Assembly: GCA_963627995.1 (NCBI GenBank)
Contig: CAVGCV010000026.1
Coordinates: forward strand, 1 to 24,675
Direction: 5' to 3'
Source: UBA3839 sp963627995
Lineage (GTDB): Bacteria > Bacteroidota > Bacteroidia > Bacteroidales > Bacteroidaceae
DNA length: 24,675 nt
Shown here: in pieces, positions 7,561-16,710 of the stretch
Position numbering within the stretch: position 1 is the stretch's first letter
How the letters are laid out: each line of letters begins with the position of its first letter
Translations under genes and position numbers: made by a program
The notes under the pieces: model-generated
Databases searched by the model: none
What the model saw: the letters and a program-made list of their open reading frames with translations, nothing else
Told to the model about the DNA's origin: nothing

Positions 7561-9297
7561 TTAAATTTGAGGTTCGTCCGGCTCCACGGTGATGTCGGCA
7601 TCCCTGTGGGGCTTGAAGATGATGCAGTCGAGCAGCATCTCTCTCGTAAAGTTCTTCAACTGCGTGTTGGTGACGTAGCTCTCAATGGTCAGGTAAACGC
7701 CTGCCGTCAGCCCCTGGTAGCAGCGGTCGAACTTCACCGTCCCTACATACACGGTGTCGATGGACATCGGGTTGGTTTGGAAGTTTCGGTTGCCGGTTTC
7801 AGGATTCGTGAGATTGACCGCACGCCTTGGCATTTCGCCGGTCACGCTGTCGGCCTCCCAATAGGAGCAGCGGAACTGGAGGGGCAGGATGGTCTTGCCC
7901 ACGGTGTCCGTGTCATAGACATGGTAAGGGAGGAACTTGACGTAGATGTCATAAGTTCCCGACAGGACATTGGGAATGCGATAGGAGAGCTTTACCTGCG
8001 AGCGCGATGTCTTCGGCTGGATGAACATGAAGGCATTGTTCGAGATGGAATCCGCCGTTCGCGACACGCGCATGTAGTTGGTCATGTCGGTCGAGCTATA
8101 GGTGTCGTCGGTGACGACGTTACCCGAAGACTCGCCCTCCACCGTGATAGTGCGGAAGAAGTTGTCGTAGATGGAATAGGGCATCTCGTCCGTGAGTGCC
8201 ACGACTCCGTTGCTGCATTCCTGAAGGCCTTTCACGCCCGACATCAAGCCTCCGGAGTTGTACGGGTTATAATAGATGCCGTAAGGCCAGCGGCGCGTAG
8301 TGAACGTCGTGGCAACCAGCGAGTCGGTTGAATGCGTGTTGCGGTTTCTGTTGTAGAAGAGTTCCGAAAGCGTGTAATAATGGGCGGAGAAGTTCTGCAC
8401 GGAGTCGCGGTAGGCGGCGTTCGTGCGGTTGAGCAGCGGCGAGAAGTGGAAGTACTTGGACACTTCCTCGTAGCGCTTCTTATAGGCGTCTATCGACGGG
8501 AGGATGGCCATGTAAGACGAGTCCTCGCGATAGAGGAAAGCGTCCAGGCCGTTCAGCACGCGGTTATTGCGAATCATCACGGAATCGACGTAAACGGTGT
8601 TGCCGTCGGCATCGATGCCGCGCGGAACGCTGTGCGCCTCGTCCAAAGAATCGACATCGTAGGACTTCAGGAAGTGGAAAAGTGTCAGCGAATCCTCCTC
8701 AAGTCCGTTGGCTGCCAAATACTGCTCGTACTCGTTTTCCAAAAGCTCGTAGACGTTGTTGAGATAGGGGATGTCGCCTTCCAGCACCTGCACGACGCCG
8801 TTCTTGCAGGATACGTTCTGCTCGGCCACCGGCACATTGCCGACCTCGTACCTCACGAGGTTGCCCTCTTCGTCGAACACGGGCTTCACGCTCATCTGCT
8901 TTCCGTTCAGAAGGGCCTGCGTCTGCTCCTGCTCGGTCACCGATACGTTGTAGAGCAGGATGTGGTTCTTCACGAAGCGTTCGATGACCCGTTTCCGGTT
9001 GCCGTCCGCCACGATTTGCAGCAGCGAGTCCTTGTTGAAAGTTCCGTTCTGGGGCGCGAAGATGGTCAGCACCTGGCCTGCGGCCAGGTCCTTGTCATAG
9101 CCCGTCGCGCGGAGCACCTCGGCAAAGTCGCTCAAATTGGACTTGCTGTCGATGTACTCCATCGTCGAGCCTGCGTATTTCAGTCCGCCCGTCGTCCCGT
9201 CGTAGTGTTCGTCCCATGTGTCTGTACAAGCCGCCATGACAAACACGCCAAACGCCGACAGCGCCGTCGCACGGAATATATTCTTGATGTTGTTCAT
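7561..9297 (-). CDS. Fasciclin (FAS1) domain lipoprotein, two domains plus C-terminal domain
   Basis: 578 aa. The lipobox VMAAC places the lipidated Cys at 24, followed by TDTWDEHYD, an acidic stretch compatible with surface display. Residues about 55-190 form a FAS1 domain ('LTIFAPQNGTFNKD', then 'SCKNGVVQVLEGDIPY'). A second, more divergent one covers about 200-390 ('SYMAILPSIDAYKKRY', then 'CSNGVVALTDEM'). Residues about 400-570 look like a beta-sandwich ('YDIYVKFLPYH', 'GVYLTIESYVT', ending 'LLDCIIFKP'), a layout seen in carbohydrate-binding-like modules; I cannot assign a family. FAS1 domains mediate adhesion or ligand contact on cell surfaces. It lies 37 nt after the preceding FAS1 gene and 52 nt before the second SusC, so it may be an accessory lipoprotein of that complex. 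Confidence 0.88.
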   Translation of the reverse strand: MNNIKNIFRATALSAFGVFVMAACTDTWDEHYDGTTGGLKYAGSTMEYIDSKSNLSDFAEVLRATGYDKDLAAGQVLTIFAPQNGTFNKDSLLQIVADGNRKRVIERFVKNHILLYNVSVTEQEQTQALLNGKQMSVKPVFDEEGNLVRYEVGNVPVAEQNVSCKNGVVQVLEGDIPYLNNVYELLENEYEQYLAANGLEEDSLTLFHFLKSYDVDSLDEAHSVPRGIDADGNTVYVDSVMIRNNRVLNGLDAFLYREDSSYMAILPSIDAYKKRYEEVSKYFHFSPLLNRTNAAYRDSVQNFSAHYYTLSELFYNRNRNTHSTDSLVATTFTTRRWPYGIYYNPYNSGGLMSGVKGLQECSNGVVALTDEMPYSIYDNFFRTITVEGESSGNVVTDDTYSSTDMTNYMRVSRTADSISNNAFMFIQPKTSRSQVKLSYRIPNVLSGTYDIYVKFLPYHVYDTDTVGKTILPLQFRCSYWEADSVTGEMPRRAVNLTNPETGNRNFQTNPMSIDTVYVGTVKFDRCYQGLTAGVYLTIESYVTNTQLKNFTREMLLDCIIFKPHRDADITVEPDEPQI

Positions 9298-9334
9298 ATC
9301 TTTGACGTATTATTAAGATTCAAAAAGAAGTGTT

Positions 9335-11422
9335 TTACCATCTGTCTTCCGCCAGGTCGGGGTTGGCATAAACCGCGCTCGGACAAAGCTCGATGAAGTC
9401 GAAGTTACACTCGTTCTCTTTCGAGTTGAGCTTCTGCTGCAAGCGCAGGTAGTGGTCGGTCTTGCCGTCGGAGTGGAAGGTTCCGATAATCTTGCGGAGC
9501 GTCTGCGACAAGTCGCGCATGGCCGATGCGCTCTCGCCCGTCTTGTAGCTCTTCGGACCCTTCATCCATGTGCGGTTGCGGAACTGCTTGTCGAATGCGG
9601 CAATCTGTTCCTCGTCGCCAAGGCTCGCATCGCTCTTCCATCCGATGCGCGGGTTTTCGCCCGAGGGACGCATGTCGAACGGAAGCCCCTGCGGAACGCC
9701 GTCGATGTAGTACTGCACGATTCCGCGCGACTGGAAGTTCACGCACGTGAGCATGCGGAGTTCCCAGTCGCCTTCCGGAACGGGCGGAAGCTTGATGGTC
9801 ACGTCGTAGATGCCCTTCAGCGTCACCTCGTCGCCCTGATACGACCAGAACGTCAGCGTACGCGGACGGACGTGGATGTGCGTGTTGGCGTCGTCGAACT
9901 CGAAATTCTTTGCCGAACCGGCCTTAAAGCCGAGGCAAGTCTGCTTGTTCGTGTGGGTTTTCGTTGCGTCCCAAACGCCGTACTTTCCGTTCTCGACCGA
10001 CGAATTCGTGTAGTGGCCGCGCGCGCCGCTGGTCATGAAGTCGGGCGACAGCGTGGAGCAGTCGATGCGCAGGCGCTCGCTGAACACATAGTCCTGAATG
10101 CTTCCCACCTGTGCCGGCGTGGGGTCGATGCCGTAGCAGATGATGTCGTCGATGTAGTGGTAAACGCCGTTGATGGCCGTCAGACCTCCATTGTCGCGCG
10201 ACGTAATCATCGCGCCCCGGTACTTGTAGCCGCGCGAGTCCGCACGTCCCTGCACGCCCCTGCGGTTGATGTAAAGTCCCGAGATGCTCACGCCGTTCTC
10301 CGAACCGGACGGGAAGGAGCATTTCAGGATGGAGTGCGGCATCATGGTCTCGTACCAGTCAGCGATGTCCCACTTGGTGCGGACGAAGTTCTTGGCCAGC
10401 GTGTTCGAGCCGCCGTCCACGCACGTAAGCGAGTAGTAGGTGCCGAGACGGTCGAGCAGGTGGTAGGACACAAAGCGATTGAGCGAGTTGCGGCGGTCTG
10501 TCGGGTCGGTCACGTCGGCGTCGTCGGGATACACGGGGTCGTAAATCTGCTTGGCCAAGGCTTTCAGGCCTTCGATGTCGGTCACGCCGTATTTCTCATA
10601 CACCGAGTTCGGTTCGACGAACGCCGTGAACTTGAAGTAGCGGTATTGCGGGTAGGCCACGTTGTCGTACTCGGTTGCCGTACTGAGCACGAGTTTGTCG
10701 TTGGTCCAGTCGATGGAGTCGGAGCCCACGGAATAGCTGTAGTCCTTGTAGCGTTGCAGCGAGTCGTCCATGTGGGTGAGCTTCAGCGCCTCCACGAAGA
10801 GGCTGATGGTCGAATCCTCCGCCATCACGTCGGGCAGGAGGTCGTTCTGCATGCCCATCACGGAGTTCAGCGTATGGACCACGCCGTTCTCCACCGAGTC
10901 GTCGGCGTGAATCATGCGCGCGTTCTTGTTGATGTAGATGGCCAGCTGCACCTCGCCCGGCACCGACACGGTGTCGGAGTCGCACTTGATGGAGACGAGC
11001 AGGTCGAGCATATTGGTCTTGGGATAGACATCCTCCGACACGTCGGTCGTGAAGAACGCCTGCTCAATGATGTGGTTGTAGGTGATGGTGTCGCAGTCGG
11101 CCTGTGAGAGCTGCTCGACAGAGGTCAGCCCCTTGGTGGCAAGGTACTTGTCGATGGCCTCGTTGGTCGGGGCGAACACCGTGTACGAGCCCCACGTTCC
11201 GAGCAGGTCGAAGATGTTGTACTTCGGGTTCGACTTCTGGATAATCTGCACGAACTCGCTGAACTGGCTGCGGTTGCGCAGATAGTCGGACGCATATTCC
11301 GACTTGGACGTATAGTAGTTTTCAGCGCCTGGATCGTCGGAGCAGCTCACGAATGCAGTCTGCGTGGCGAGTGCCACGAATGCCACGACCGCCAGAAATT
11401 TGATTTTTATTCTTGATTTCAT
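9335..11422 (-). CDS. Fasciclin (FAS1) domain lipoprotein, two domains plus C-terminal domain
   Basis: 695 aa. The lipobox AFVSC puts the lipidated Cys at 27, followed by SDDPG, close to the acidic surface-export signal of Bacteroidetes lipoproteins. FAS1 domain one spans about 48-190 ('YTVFAPTNEAIDKYL', 'VENGVVHTLNSVM'). FAS1 domain two spans about 200-430 ('STISLFVEALKLTH', 'AINGVYHYIDDIICYG') and carries a long insertion. Residues 448-680 form a C-terminal beta-rich domain ('YDVTIKLPPVPEGDWELRM', 'GIVQYYIDGVPQG', 'FDFIELCP') of the same general plan as the next gene's C-terminus, possibly glycan binding. It sits 12 nt after the first SusD gene, so it is likely cotranscribed and possibly part of that SusCD complex. 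No catalytic motif is visible. Confidence 0.88.
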   Translation of the reverse strand: MKSRIKIKFLAVVAFVALATQTAFVSCSDDPGAENYYTSKSEYASDYLRNRSQFSEFVQIIQKSNPKYNIFDLLGTWGSYTVFAPTNEAIDKYLATKGLTSVEQLSQADCDTITYNHIIEQAFFTTDVSEDVYPKTNMLDLLVSIKCDSDTVSVPGEVQLAIYINKNARMIHADDSVENGVVHTLNSVMGMQNDLLPDVMAEDSTISLFVEALKLTHMDDSLQRYKDYSYSVGSDSIDWTNDKLVLSTATEYDNVAYPQYRYFKFTAFVEPNSVYEKYGVTDIEGLKALAKQIYDPVYPDDADVTDPTDRRNSLNRFVSYHLLDRLGTYYSLTCVDGGSNTLAKNFVRTKWDIADWYETMMPHSILKCSFPSGSENGVSISGLYINRRGVQGRADSRGYKYRGAMITSRDNGGLTAINGVYHYIDDIICYGIDPTPAQVGSIQDYVFSERLRIDCSTLSPDFMTSGARGHYTNSSVENGKYGVWDATKTHTNKQTCLGFKAGSAKNFEFDDANTHIHVRPRTLTFWSYQGDEVTLKGIYDVTIKLPPVPEGDWELRMLTCVNFQSRGIVQYYIDGVPQGLPFDMRPSGENPRIGWKSDASLGDEEQIAAFDKQFRNRTWMKGPKSYKTGESASAMRDLSQTLRKIIGTFHSDGKTDHYLRLQQKLNSKENECNFDFIELCPSAVYANPDLAEDRW

Positions 11423-11434
11423 CGTCTTGGGCTT

Positions 11435-13309
11435 TTAGCTTTTAACATAATCGTCTTCCTCGGAATAAACCGGGTTCTGCTTCAAGTAGGGATTGACATC
11501 CAGCTGCCGCTTCGCATAGGGCATGTACATGAAGTCCATCATCGCCATCTTGATAAGGAATGCGCGGGATGCCTCGTCGAACTTCGTGACGATGGCGGTC
11601 GACAATTCCGACGTGTTGCCGATGCGGCGCGCCTTGCGCACGAGGTCGAAGTAGCGCTTGCCCTCGAAAAGGAACTCGCGGCGACGCTCGTTGTCAAGCA
11701 GTTTCACGAGGTTCGCATAGCTCGTGAAGTTCGTAGCCTGCGGTGCTGACGCCGTGTTGATGGTCTGAGCGTAGGGGTTGGAGCGCAGATAGACGGCCAT
11801 GATGAGCTTGAAGGCGTCGGTGTAGTAGTCGGATGCCGTGGTGAGCTCGGCGGCACGCGTCTTTGCGGAAGCCGCCTCCTCGCCGTCCTCCGGCTCTTCG
11901 ATGTCGGCCGTTTCCGCAAGATAGTGGCCCAGTTCCAGCTCGGCCTCGGCGCGCATCAGCATCACATCCGTCAGGCGGTAGATGATCCAGCCCTCATAGC
12001 TGTTCTCGTAGGAGCGGGAATCCGTGCCCGCATTGCCGGTCGGGAGCGCCCACGACGAGCCGACCTTGCCAAATTCGCTGCTCATGACAGACCTGCGGAT
12101 GTATTTCAGGATGTTGTAGCCGGAATTGGAGGTGGCAGCCTCCACGAAGCGGAACGACGACAGCGAGCGGAAGTCGGACGTCACGGAGAACAGTTTGTCA
12201 TTGTTGTACGTTTTGTTCGTCCCGGGGCTCTCCGACATGATGTTGGGGCTGGCGGTCACATAGCGTGTGGGTGTCGAGGAACTCTGGGGCGTACCTCCAT
12301 ACATGTAGCTCACGTCCGTGTTCTTGACATCGCTGTTCGCCGTGCCGTAGGTCAGCTCGAAGATGCTCTCGAAAGAGTTGCCCTCGCCGAAAATCTGGTT
12401 GTAGGCGGCAGGACTCTGATCGTCGCTGTTGGCCTCGTCGGTCTCCTTCAGCAGGGGGTAGCCGTAAGTCTGGTAGATGAATGCGTCCACCTTGCGGTTC
12501 AGCGAGTTGTCCTCGTCCTGCACGTACTGGTTGATCTTGAAGTCGATGACCTCGTCGCAGCACTCCACGCACTTGCGGTAGTAGGCCTGCTGCCGGGCCG
12601 CGTCGAGATTCGCGTCGGAGGCGCGCCACAGGTACATGTCGGCCAGCAGGGTGTAGATGGCACTGCGCGTGATGCGCCCGGAGTTCTTTTTGGAGCCCGT
12701 GGCATACTTGCGGGGCGCGTAGTCCTTGCAGCTCTCCAAGTCGGCCAGCAGGGCGTCGATGATGTCCTCGCCCTTCGATGCCGGCACCTTGAACTCCTGC
12801 GTGTCGTCGATGGAGGGTTCAATGACGAACGGAACGTCCTTGAACGTGCGCACGAGATAGAAATAGTTGAGCGCGCGGATGGCCTTGGCCTCGGCGATGT
12901 AGGCGAGGGAGTCGGACGGCGAGATGTTCGGGTCCTTCACACGCGGCGCATAGTAGAGCACGATGTTGCAGCGGTTGATGACGTTGTAGAATGCCGCCCA
13001 GTCGCAGTAGCTGTTGTTCTGCTTCAGGTTTCCCTTGATGAGGTATTGGAGGTCGGTGCCTGCGCTCGGACCCGTTATGACGTTGTCGGAGCGCACCTCG
13101 CCCCAAACGATGGCCTTGCCGACCCATCCGTTCTCCTGCATGCCGACATAGCACGAGCGGAGCACGTTCTCCACGTCGTTCTTGTCGGTCCAGTAGTTCT
13201 CGAGCACCACCTCGTTCAAGGGAAGCATATCGAGGTCGCAGGAGGTGACGGTGATGCCCACCACCGCCGCCAGGCCGACGGATTTTATGATATTCTTCAT
13301 ATTGTTCAT
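11435..13309 (-). CDS. SusD/RagB-family surface lipoprotein (first pair)
   Basis: 624 aa. The lipoprotein signal has lipobox TVTSC (Cys24) followed by DLDMLPLNEV, a classic SusD beginning. Typical features are 'FYNVINRCNIVLYYA', 'YIAEAKAIRALNYFYLVRTFKDVPFV', 'ITRSAIYTLLADMYLWRA', 'YRLTDVMLMRAEAELELG', and near the C-terminus 'LLDNERRREFLFEGKRYFDLVRKAR' and 'QLDVNPYLKQNP'. These mark the TPR-containing SusD fold that binds glycan or peptide ligands at the outer face and caps SusC. It starts 15 nt after the preceding SusC stop. An alternative start at Met4 (13300) would change little. It is much closer to standard SusD in length and wording than the second SusD in this operon. Confidence 0.95.
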   Translation of the reverse strand: MNNMKNIIKSVGLAAVVGITVTSCDLDMLPLNEVVLENYWTDKNDVENVLRSCYVGMQENGWVGKAIVWGEVRSDNVITGPSAGTDLQYLIKGNLKQNNSYCDWAAFYNVINRCNIVLYYAPRVKDPNISPSDSLAYIAEAKAIRALNYFYLVRTFKDVPFVIEPSIDDTQEFKVPASKGEDIIDALLADLESCKDYAPRKYATGSKKNSGRITRSAIYTLLADMYLWRASDANLDAARQQAYYRKCVECCDEVIDFKINQYVQDEDNSLNRKVDAFIYQTYGYPLLKETDEANSDDQSPAAYNQIFGEGNSFESIFELTYGTANSDVKNTDVSYMYGGTPQSSSTPTRYVTASPNIMSESPGTNKTYNNDKLFSVTSDFRSLSSFRFVEAATSNSGYNILKYIRRSVMSSEFGKVGSSWALPTGNAGTDSRSYENSYEGWIIYRLTDVMLMRAEAELELGHYLAETADIEEPEDGEEAASAKTRAAELTTASDYYTDAFKLIMAVYLRSNPYAQTINTASAPQATNFTSYANLVKLLDNERRREFLFEGKRYFDLVRKARRIGNTSELSTAIVTKFDEASRAFLIKMAMMDFMYMPYAKRQLDVNPYLKQNPVYSEEDDYVKS

Positions 13310-13324
13310 TGTGTATTAGACTGT

Positions 13325-16300
13325 TTAGAAAGAGATAGTAGCTCCGACTGTGAAGGACTTCGTACGAGGAGTTCTACTGGTGTCGCCAGCGGGGGAGAAG
13401 CCAGCCTGCACAATTTCCGGGTCGGTGCCCGAGTACTTCGTGATGCAGAACAGGTTGTTCATGGTCAGGTAAAGGTTCAGCGTGCTGAGCCCCCACTGCT
13501 TGAGGAGCTTCGGCTCGAAGTTGTAGGCAAGCTGAGCGTAGTTCAGACGCAGGAACGAGGCATCCTCCACGAAGCGGTCGCTGCCGAGGTAGTTGTAGGT
13601 CATCACGCCGTTCGTCGTGGTGACGGCGCGCGGCAGGATGTTGGCGAAGTTGTCGCCCTCGTTGTGCCAGCGCCAGTTGATGGAGCGGCTCTGGTTGTTG
13701 TTCGTGGCCATGTTCTCCAGGCCCATGCGCGCATAGTTGATGACCTTGTTGCCGTAGCGGTAGTTGAACTGGATGTTGAGCGACCAGCGGTTGTACTTGA
13801 ACTTCGCGCCGAATCCGCCCGTGAGCTTCGGCAGCGACGAGCCAAGGTACACGATGTCGAGCTCGTTGATCAGTCCGTCGTGGTTGATGTCCTCGTAGAT
13901 GGCATCGCCGCCCACGAACGAGTAGCCGGCGCTCGTGCCGAATCGCATCTCCTTCGGGTTGCCCACCTGGTTGGTGATGATTTGTCCTTCCGCGTTGCGG
14001 GCTATCGGGGCTACGTCGGGCGAGCTGGCAATCTCTTCCTCCGAGATGCCGTAGGCACGCGCGTCGTCCACCGACGAGAAACGGTAGACACCCTTGTAGC
14101 GGAAGCCGTAAATCGAGCCCAGCGGATTGTTCAGCTGCACGCGCGAGAGATAGGAGCCGTTCGAGTTGTTGAAGTCGCCGTTGATGCCGTCGAGAACCGT
14201 CTGGTCCATGGAGAGGATTTCGTTGCGGTTGTTGGCGAAGGTGACGTTGAAGTCCATTGAGAACTGTCCCTTCTTCACGATATCGCGGCCGTTGATGTTG
14301 AACTCCCAGCCGTTGTTGCGCATGGAGCCGATGTTGCGGTAGGCCAGCGAGGTGTAGCCCGACGACGAGGGGATGCCGTAGCCCGGGAACAGAAGGTCGG
14401 TGGTCTTCTGCGTGTAGATGGAGACGTCGCCCACCAGCTTGTTTTCGAAGAAGCCGAAGTCGAATCCGAGGTTCCAAGTCTGCTTCTCCTCCCAGCGCAG
14501 GCCCGTCAGGCGGATGTTGCTGGGAATCACCGTGGTTTCGTTCATGTAGTTGCTGCCGTTGGCATACCTGCTGTAATACAGGTACTCGCCGCCGGGCTGG
14601 CCGCCCACGATACCCCATCCCGGACGGATGGAGAGCATGGAAAGCCACTTGAACTTCTCCATCCAAGGCTCGTCGCTGATGTTCCAGCGGGCAGAGAGGC
14701 CCGGGAAGTTGCCCCAGCGCTTGTCGGGGCCGAACTTCGTGGTTCCGTCGCGGCGCAGCGTCGCGTCAAAGATGTAGCGGCCCTTGTAGGCATAGTGGAG
14801 CTGGAAGAGGAAGTAGGCACTCCGCCATTCGCCGGCGCCCGTTCCGAAGCCTGTCGGGATACCGCCGCCGAGCGACGAGGTGATGTCGGAGGTCGGCAGC
14901 CACTTCGTGCTGTAGTTCTGGCTGGAGGAGTTTCCCGAGTTGTACTGGCTGCGCACCATCATCAGCAGCGAGTGGTTCTCGTCGCTAAAGTGGGGCTGGA
15001 ACGTGAGCGAGTGGCGCGTGGCGAGGCCGTTGCTCTTGTAGGAGGAGGTGGAGGCCAGGTTGTAGGAGTCGTTCGCCCAGTTGTTGGAAAGCAGCGTTCC
15101 GGGGAAGAACGAAGTCTCGTCCTGACTGTAGATGTCGAAGAGAATCTGTCCCTCGTAGGTCAGCTTCGTCGAGGCTTCGTCCGTTCCGAGGATGTCGTAT
15201 TTGATGATGAACTCCGGCGTGAGGCTGATGGTCTTTCGGTCGTTCTTGGCATAGTGGGCCACGGCCACGGGGTTGGGCAGCCCGTACTGGTCGCTCAGGA
15301 GGCTCTCCTGACCCGAGCGGACGCCGCTGGCCGCATAGTTGGCATACTGGTTCATCGTGTAGTAGCGGTCGGTGTCGTTTCCATACTCGTCCTCCTCGTA
15401 GATGGAGAGGTTCGGCATCTTGTTGTTGGCGATGCCAAGCAGGTCGCGGCCGCCGTAGCGGTAGTTCATCTGGTTCTTCGTGTAGGTGAGGTTGAAGTTC
15501 GTGCTCACCTTGATGCGGTTCGACACGAAGTAGTCGAGGGCCACGCGCGTGGTGAAGCGGTCGAGGTGCTGTTTGATGATGGAGCCCGTCTGCGTGTCGT
15601 AGCCGCCCGAGATGCGGAAGTTCGCCTTTTCGCCACCGCCCGAGAGCGACACGAAGTGCTGGTGGAACGCGCCGAACTGCTTCACGGCGTCACACCAGTC
15701 GGTGTTGTCGTCGTACATGCGCGACTCCGAGAAGTCCGTTCCGGCATAGTTGATTTCCGGTATCCAGTTGGTGTTGAACTTCGTGCCGTACTTCGTGTCG
15801 AGGCTCTGGTTGAAGTAGGCCTCCTTGAGGTACATGGTGTATTCGTCGCCGTTCAGCAGGCTGTAGCCTTCCGGCTGCCAGGAGCCCGTGAAGCGGTAGG
15901 TGTAGCTCACGCGCGTCTTTCCGCTCTTACCGCGCTTCGTCTTGATCTCGATGACGCCGTTCGCGCCCTGCGAGCCCCAGATGGCCGTGGCGGCTGCATC
16001 CTTGAGCACGGAGATGGACTCGATGTCCTCGGGGTTCACGTTGAGGAGCTCGGCGAACCGCTCCTCGTTGGCGTTGGTATAGTCGAAGTCCTGGTTGGCG
16101 TCGTTGGTCCACACGTTGCCGTTCACCACGATGAGCGGGTTGGCGTCTCCGTAGATGGTGCTGACACCGCGCAGGCGCATGGTGGTTCCCGCGCCGAGGT
16201 TACCCGAGTTGGCCACGATGTCGAGACCCGAGATGCGGCCCTGGAGGGCTTCGTCCACGGAGGTCATGGCCAGGCCCTCGAACTCCTTCATGTCGATGGT

Positions 16301-16702
16301 CTGCTGCGCCACCGAGATTTCCGTCACGGGAATGGAGAGGCCCGACGTTTGCGTCTTGCGCGTTCCCGTCACCTCCACCGTCTTCAGCGTCGTCGTGCTG
16401 GCAAGCTTGATGTGGAACACCTTGCGGTTGATGGGGAGGTACTGCGTCTGGCATCCGATGTAGGACACGCGGAGGCGGTTCTTCGGACTGACAATTCGGA
16501 ACGAGAAGTTACCGTTGATGTCGGTAACCCCGTGGGCCACGATAAGGTTGTTTTTATCGATTTCCACAACGTTTGCCATCATCAGCGGCTCGATGTCGTC
16601 CGACACCGTTCCCGAGATGACGTCGCCCGCCTTGGGTGCCTGCGCCATCGAGACGGAGCAGAAGCACGCAAACAGCATGAGCAATGATATGATTTTTTTC
16701 AT
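13325..16702 (-). CDS. SusC/RagA-family TonB-dependent outer-membrane transporter (first pair)
   Basis: 1125 aa. The signal peptide is cleaved near SMA/Q (residue 20). A carboxypeptidase-regulatory-like domain covers about 28-102 ('GNFSFRI...LRVSYIGCQTQYL'). A recognisable TonB-box-like 'LKTVEVTGTRK' lies at 106-116. The plug follows at about 120-258, with 'DEALQGRISGLDIV', 'GTTMRLRGVSTI', 'NPEDIESISVLKDAAATAIW' and 'GSQGANGVIEIKTKRG', all SusC hallmarks. The usual 'V-D-G' of the plug reads 'VVNGNVW'. The barrel ends with 'KSFTVGATISF', an aromatic beta-signal. It lies 8 nt after the four-domain FAS1 gene and 15 nt before its SusD. It should import an oligomeric ligand, energised by TonB-ExbBD encoded elsewhere. 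Confidence 0.96.
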   Translation of the reverse strand: MKKIISLLMLFACFCSVSMAQAPKAGDVISGTVSDDIEPLMMANVVEIDKNNLIVAHGVTDINGNFSFRIVSPKNRLRVSYIGCQTQYLPINRKVFHIKLASTTTLKTVEVTGTRKTQTSGLSIPVTEISVAQQTIDMKEFEGLAMTSVDEALQGRISGLDIVANSGNLGAGTTMRLRGVSTIYGDANPLIVVNGNVWTNDANQDFDYTNANEERFAELLNVNPEDIESISVLKDAAATAIWGSQGANGVIEIKTKRGKSGKTRVSYTYRFTGSWQPEGYSLLNGDEYTMYLKEAYFNQSLDTKYGTKFNTNWIPEINYAGTDFSESRMYDDNTDWCDAVKQFGAFHQHFVSLSGGGEKANFRISGGYDTQTGSIIKQHLDRFTTRVALDYFVSNRIKVSTNFNLTYTKNQMNYRYGGRDLLGIANNKMPNLSIYEEDEYGNDTDRYYTMNQYANYAASGVRSGQESLLSDQYGLPNPVAVAHYAKNDRKTISLTPEFIIKYDILGTDEASTKLTYEGQILFDIYSQDETSFFPGTLLSNNWANDSYNLASTSSYKSNGLATRHSLTFQPHFSDENHSLLMMVRSQYNSGNSSSQNYSTKWLPTSDITSSLGGGIPTGFGTGAGEWRSAYFLFQLHYAYKGRYIFDATLRRDGTTKFGPDKRWGNFPGLSARWNISDEPWMEKFKWLSMLSIRPGWGIVGGQPGGEYLYYSRYANGSNYMNETTVIPSNIRLTGLRWEEKQTWNLGFDFGFFENKLVGDVSIYTQKTTDLLFPGYGIPSSSGYTSLAYRNIGSMRNNGWEFNINGRDIVKKGQFSMDFNVTFANNRNEILSMDQTVLDGINGDFNNSNGSYLSRVQLNNPLGSIYGFRYKGVYRFSSVDDARAYGISEEEIASSPDVAPIARNAEGQIITNQVGNPKEMRFGTSAGYSFVGGDAIYEDINHDGLINELDIVYLGSSLPKLTGGFGAKFKYNRWSLNIQFNYRYGNKVINYARMGLENMATNNNQSRSINWRWHNEGDNFANILPRAVTTTNGVMTYNYLGSDRFVEDASFLRLNYAQLAYNFEPKLLKQWGLSTLNLYLTMNNLFCITKYSGTDPEIVQAGFSPAGDTSRTPRTKSFTVGATISF

Positions 16703-16710
16703 GGTATGAT

